Shown here: piece by piece, positions 59,086 to 64,000 of the stretch | How positions within the stretch are numbered: the stretch's first letter is position 1 | Layout of the letters: every line of letters starts with the position of its first letter | NCBI RefSeq assembly: GCF_001411555.2 | Contig: NC_049904.1 | Location: forward strand, 26,673,370 to 26,737,369 | Reading direction: 5' to 3' | Length of the DNA stretch: 64,000 bases | Source: Juglans regia | Taxonomy: Eukaryota; Streptophyta; Magnoliopsida; Fagales; Juglandaceae | Notes under the pieces: model-generated | What the model saw: the letters and a program-made list of their open reading frames with translations, nothing else | Databases searched by the model: none | What the model was told of the DNA's origin: nothing | Program-made: the position numbers and the translations under genes

Positions 59086-60662
59086 TCATATGATTTTAGT
59101 AACATTCAATCAATTGAACAACAAATTCATTCATTCAAGCATAATCTCATATTTCATCAAAGATCGTAAGAGGAATCTAACCTTGACTTGCCTCTTAGCG
59201 TAGCGTAATTAATCATCATAAGCACATCATATTTTCATACAAAACAATAATAATCACAGTATGCATGCATTTATATGATCATACTATTTACCTCTTAGCG
59301 CTTCTTCCTGATTTCCAACTTGTAGCTCGTTACCTATACGAGGTACTAATCGTCACTAACTTTTCTAAAAAGATGTGTCATAGCATTCTAAATACTTAAA
59401 ATCATATATAATAATATTATTCAAAACTCGTAACATGTTCCTTAACTTCTATTTAAATTATAACTTAATAATTTTATAAAATCTTAGTTAAAAGTCGATT
59501 GGAATATTAACTAAATAATGGACTCAAAAGATACTTTAAAAAAGATACTTTAAAATTATGCTTTAAAAACCCTTAAATGCTTATCTATAAAAAAATAAGT
59601 ATATGACTAATATATTTATTCAATTAAAAGCTTCGGCCTACTTAATTATCAGCCCGGTTTAAACCTCAAGCTTGCATGAAATCAACCCACTTAACCTAGT
59701 ACTATAGTTTCTGAAATAATTCAAGTCCAACCAGATTTATAAACCAATCAAGTTACAACTAAGCCCAGCCCCAATAAAACTCAGCCTAGTAGAAAGGGTA
59801 TTTTGGGAAAACTGAAGCAAAATAAATAAAAAGAGAAAACAGGCTTACGGGAGGGGGGTTGTGCGATGCTCACCGAGAGAGAGCTGAGTGCCACGGCGGC
59901 TCTGGGTGCCTGGGAGTGACGGGCGACGTGACTGGGGGGTCCCTATGGTGGTGCGACACCGAGAGAGGGAGAGAGAGAGAGTTTAGAGAGAGAACCAACA
60001 AACCGAAAACACTAGGAAAAGAAGTTAGTGGCCGACGGCAATGGGCTTACCGGAAGGGAGTGGGTGCGACGGGACTAGGTTGGCCGGCGTTTTCTGTGGT
60101 GGTGTGGGAGGTGGTCCGTCGAGGTGACTGTTGGTTGCCGAGAGGGGCTACGGTGGTGCTTGTGGGAGTAAGTTTCCTCTCTCTGCGTGAACGAGTTTTC
60201 TCCAGGAATTTTTGTGTGTAATTCAGAGACTTTGTGGGTTTCTTATAGGCGATGGGAGGGAACAACGTGAACCTTCAGGAGATTGGCTGAAATTTGAAGT
60301 TGCCTAGACTTTAGGAACCTATTCCTACGAGGATACAGATTTTGAGAGGATTTGAAGAGTTTGAGTTGGAGTTAGTTTCAAACTGGAACCCGAATCTAAT
60401 ACGGGAACTTAATGGATTAAGTATTCGAAGGTTTTTTATAGGGAAGGAATCACTAATTTAACCTATCTGATAGCACATTTTCTAAAATGATAGTAAAAAT
60501 ATAAAGACAATAAAATAAATAAATAAATAAATAAATAAACAAAATACTAGTTTTAAGCCCTAAATTTTGACCCGTATGGTACACCTATATATCGTAAGAT
60601 TCAAATTCAAATAGATTACATATCCAACTATCTTGATTCTGAAAATCCTGTAGGCAAGGAGT

Positions 60663-60733
60663 GTGTTGTGGTAAGTTGAACTCCTGAAATAGAGGAGTGT
60701 TTTTCTGTGGTCATATTAATCTGTTCTTCTACA
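60663..60733 (-). repeat. Probable 3' LTR start of the copia element
   Basis: On the minus strand, after the polyprotein stop and a purine run (TTGAGGGGGC at about 60734-60743), the sequence continues TGTAGAAGAACAGATTAATA. That is where a 3' LTR should begin. It can be followed to about CTTACCACAACA (60663). The far end is not certain, and the other LTR is beyond the window. Confidence 0.4.
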
Positions 60734-60786
60734 AGCCCCCTCAATCGAAGGGGTAAGGAATGGACCCTTAGATTGTCACGCAGAAG

Positions 60787-63700
60787 CTAAAACCGAAGAG
60801 AAGGCAGCAGCTTGGTGAGAGCATCAGCACATTGATTCTTGGTGGAGAGAAGGCGGACGTGGAGCTGACCACATAGAACTTGATCATGAACATAATGAAA
60901 GTCTATTTCAATATGTTTTGTATGTGCATGGAATAGTGGATTACTCGCAAGATAAGTTGCTCCAATGTTGTCACACCAAAGAATTGGAGGGTGCACAACT
61001 GAGACATGAAGATCTGAGAGCACTGATTTGATCCACTGAATTTCAGCAGCTACATTTGCAAGAGACTTGTATTCTGCTTCGGTGCTACTGTGAGCAACAG
61101 TCGGCTGCTGTTTGCAGCTCTAGGAAATCAAATTTTTGCCCAGATAGTCACAATAAGCACCAATTGAGCGCCTATCTTCATGATCTGATGCCCAATCTGC
61201 ATCACTAAATGTCTGAAGTTGACGATTTTTATTAGGTTGGATCAGTAGAGCATGGGAGATAGTATTCTTCAAGTACTTCAAAATTCGTTTGACTGCTGCC
61301 CAATGAGGCTCTTTGGGATCGTGCATATATTTGCTAACTTTATGTATGGCAAACGCAAGCTCTGGCTGAGTAAAAGAAATATATTGCAGCCCACCAACAA
61401 TACTTATGTACAGATGTGGATCATAAAATGAGGCACCATCAGATTTTGACAATGGCTGGGATGTAGACATAGGTGTAACACAAGGCTGAGATTTATCCAT
61501 GTGGCTGTGAAGAAGAAGATCGAGTATATAACGGCGTTGAGACAAATAGAGGCCCTTGTCACTTTTGATAGCTTCTATGCCGAGGAAGAAGCTTAGGGTA
61601 CGTTTGGGTAGTGAGAAGTGTTGAGAATATTTGTGAATAGTAGTAAAAAAGTAATGAAAAAGTAATAATAAAATATTGAATAGTAGTAAAAAGTACGTGA
61701 AAAGTAATGAATAGTAGAAAAGTAGGTAAAAAATAATAATAAAATAAAGAATAGTAAGTGTACTCTCACTTGCCAAACATAGCCTAAGTTTACCAAGGTC
61801 TTTGACTACAAAGTCATTCTGCAGCAGACTTATCACTCGGTTAATTGAATCAAGATCAGCACCATTGGTCATTAAGGCATCGAACTCCTTGTTCATAGCC
61901 TCTTGCCAACTGTGATGTTTGACTGCTTCCGAATAACACGTTGTTTCCTGATCAGTATTTGTGATTGTGGCCATGAGAGCTTTGGGAAGAGGATATCTGA
62001 TGTGTGAGTCTGAGGGTAATTTAGGCCTATGGATATTGTTTTTGCTGTGAGTAGTCATTGAGTGGATATTCTAAGGTTGCAGTTGAGGTAAGGGGGGTGG
62101 AAGGGGAGGCGTTGGATTATGTTCATGCAGATTCAAAGTGATATCCCTGACAGGAGGTTCCGAAGCAAGAGCATGATCAGTCTGAGCATATCCTGTGGAG
62201 GTGGTGCTGCAATTTGAAAATTAGAAACTGTTGAAGGAGTGGAACTAGCAGGTGACAGTTTGAGATTAGCAGGAAGAATAACAGGAGTTTCATGATTAGG
62301 AGGATCATTAGACTGTGATGTTTTATATGGAAAGAGAGACTCATCGAAGACTACATGACGAGGGACAAAAACTTTGCCAGTGGAGACATCTAAACACTTA
62401 TAATCTCGATGACCAGCACTGTACCCGATAAAAATGCAATTTTTGGATCGAAAATCCATTTTATGTTTATTATATGGGCATAAATAGGGCGAGCAAGTGC
62501 ATCCAGACACACGTAAAAAATAAAAATTAGGTTTGGAATGATTAACCATTTCATAAGGTGATATATGCTGTTAAGACAGGAGATGGTAAACGATTTGTTG
62601 TGTAAACAGCGGTCAAGAAGGCATCTTCCCAAAAAACTTTTGGTAGATTAGAGTGTGAAAGTAAGGCAAGACCGACCTCAACAATTTGGCGGTGGCGCCT
62701 TTCAATGGCTCTAGCTTTGTTGATGCGTATAAGGACAAGTTATACGGTGAGTAATACCTTGAGTTTGTAGATATTGATTCAGGCTGCGGTATTCATCACT
62801 CCAGTCGGTTTGGAGGGCCTTAATTTTTGTGTTAAATTGATGTTCAACTGTAGCTTGAAATTTTATAAAAACTTGTAACGCATCAGATTTAAGTTTTAAT
62901 GAGAAGAGACATAAGAATTTGGTGGAATCATCTAAAAAACTGATGTAATAACTTGCACCAATAGTGGATAGAATGGGAGTTGGCCCCCAAACATCCGAAT
63001 ATAATAATTCCAATGGTTTCGAAACCGAAACATGCAAACTTTTGAAGGGTAAAGTGTGGCTCTTGGCCAGCTGACATTCAGGACAAACAGAACATGCATT
63101 ATTCTTAACAGGAAAGGAATGTGCATTATTAATAACAGGAAATGAAACATGGCCAAGGCGTCGATGCCAAACATTGGTAGAGACTCGAACACTAGAGAGA
63201 GCTTGCGGCTGAAGATGAGCAAGCAATGCTGAAAATGTGTAAAAGCCGTTACTAAGTGGTCCGCGATGCAGGACGTTCCCCAAGTAATCCTTCACAAGGA
63301 AGAAAGAAGCGCGAAACTCAAAAAAGACGTTATTATCAAGACAGAAATGCTGAACAGAAAGAAGATTTTTTTGAATATCAGGAATGAGTAGGATTTGGTT
63401 AAGAACAAAAGATTTTGATGTAGAAGAGAGAGTGGAAGTGCCACTTTGGACGATTTTCAAACCTGCACCATTTGCCACCTGAATATGATCTTGACCATCA
63501 TAGTCCTCATTCCAAAGATGAATGTTGTTCAGATCATTGGTGAGATGATGGGTAGCTCCTGTGTGGGGATGCCACTCAGTATCAACATGTGCATGATTCG
63601 CAGCAACTAAAGCTCGATGCTGGCGATTTTGGGGCTGTTGATCCTGGAAAGATAAATCAAAACGATGAAAGCACTTACGTGCATTATGACCTGGTTTCAG

Positions 63701-64000
63701 GCCACCACGACCCCTGCCGCGATAGCCACCACCACGACCACGGTTTGAGGGTTGAAAGTTGGTAGCAGGCCGAGACTAAAACTGATAGTGTTGCTGAGGT
63801 TGTTTAGTGGCCATATTCATGGAAGCAGCAATCTGGAGAGTTTGATGATGCTAGTTGATCCGCGACTCACTGATAAGGAGCAATGAATACATCTCCTCCA
63901 AGGTGACAACATCAGACCAAGAGGTAACTGTTGAAGCCAAGGAATCATACTCTTGGCCAAGGCCAGCAAGAACGTAAGTGATAACGTCATCACCACTGAG
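60787..64000 (-). pseudogene. Copia polyprotein remnants
   Basis: The gag zinc knuckle keeps only its second half (KPGHNARKCF). The protease site reads WHPHTGATHHLT, where the catalytic Asp expected before T-G is His. The gag-pre-integrase block has VWHRRLGHVSF and CPECQLAKSHTLPF. The integrase has YSDVWGP and LDDSTKFLCLF. After IFIGYSAGHRDYKCLD and FDESLFPY the frame breaks. At about 61862 KEFDALMTN runs straight into GADLDSINRV, so most of the RT palm, including the YVDD box, is deleted. RNase H follows (SDADWASDHEDRRSIGAYC, a TAG at 61120-61122, then HSSTEAEYKSLANVAAEIQW, LWCDNIGATYL and QCADALTKLLP). Confidence 0.88.
61593..61797. repeat. Tourist-like MITE nested in copia
   Basis: On the plus strand it is TTA, then GGGTACGTTTGGGTAGTGAG ... 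CTCACTTGCCAAACATAGCC, then TAA. The terminal inverted repeat is GGSTAYGTTTGG. Removing it rejoins the copia protein as DLGKL/SFFLGIE, so the empty site is known: TTA is the expected duplication, and one copy now reads TAA. Confidence 0.85.

Larger units (their letters stand above)
57571..60660. other. Putative UPL5 intron, occupied by repeats
   Basis: After a UPL5-like intron start to about 57840, the DNA is repetitive. TGTAACACCCCGTTCCCATA at 57859 resembles the start of a plant LTR. Tandem arrays follow at 58.46-58.72 and 58.77-59.08 kb. A GC-rich stretch with GAGAGAGAG lies at 59850-60250, and an AAAT/AAATA run at 60510-60540. No HECT exon and no other gene is seen. A matching second LTR was not found. 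Confidence 0.5.
60733..64000 (-). mobile_element. Ty1/copia retrotransposon, decayed, continues past right edge
   Basis: Minus-strand order from the right edge is gag with basic RGRGGYRGRGRGG, protease, gag-pre-integrase, integrase core, an RT with a large internal deletion, and RNase H. This integrase-before-RT order defines Ty1/copia. A 200-bp MITE is nested in it at 61593-61797. Several stops and frameshifts make it non-functional. The 5' LTR and most of gag lie outside. Confidence 0.9.

Noticed and set aside
59859..60221. 120-codon frame in a GC-rich stretch
   Set aside because: It begins at a non-ATG codon and is composed of GAGAGA and GGTGG runs without any domain.
57859..60660. A complete LTR retrotransposon starting TGTAACACCCCG
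   Set aside because: I could not find a second LTR, a target duplication or any coding domain, so only the repeats are recorded.
1..64000. tRNA, rRNA or other structured RNA genes
   Set aside because: No A-box/B-box pair with a cloverleaf and no rRNA-like sequence was recognised by eye; a tRNA scan was not possible here.

Overview
The window is nuclear DNA of a flowering plant. It shows spliced genes with GT..AG introns that give proteins of land-plant families, AT-rich intergenic DNA, and dense plant transposons. The many short Tourist-like elements carrying GTTTGGATGTTGAGATGAG-type sequence remind me of Fagales, especially the walnut and pecan family. That placement is an inference from memory of repeat style, not a search result.

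Layout. 1-34.4 kb is mostly genic: a RABA5-type Rab GTPase (+, 1977-3340), a U-box-less ARM-repeat protein (-, 5877-8066), 10 kb of AT-rich MITE-filled DNA, a DOMON/cytochrome b561 protein (+, 18822-20630), an inositol monophosphatase / L-galactose-1-phosphate phosphatase (-, 12 exons, 21846-25084) and an MO25 scaffold protein (-, 11 exons, 26365-34346). The exons of these five genes join in frame to full family length. 36.5-39.5 kb holds two disabled genes: an intronless ribosomal P1 copy with Trp42 changed to stop, and an F-box gene with one in-frame TAA. From 40.7 kb on, mobile DNA dominates: a LINE (+) split by a non-autonomous LTR element (41904-45437, GTTGG target duplication), a block rich in GGCCGGTACC palindromes, and a Helitron (3' terminus at 47710, minus strand) with a nine-exon RPA1-like gene and the C-terminus of a Helitron helicase. 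The helicase frame is cut off at a 1349-bp AT-rich tandem duplication, followed by a GC-rich triplication. At 55.8 kb a UPL5-type HECT ubiquitin-ligase gene begins, apparently without its normal N-terminus. Its HECT lobe is not in the window, because the sequence after exon 1 is LTR-like and tandem-repeat DNA, then a decayed Ty1/copia element (-) that runs off the right edge.

The functional genes are housekeeping or signalling genes and do not form a pathway. RABA5, DOMON-b561 and MO25 also lie close together on Arabidopsis chromosome 5 as I recall it, so the left half looks like an old conserved block. The right half is a transposon graveyard. The part most worth attention is the Helitron with its RPA gene, internal tandem duplication and contact with the UPL5 5' end.
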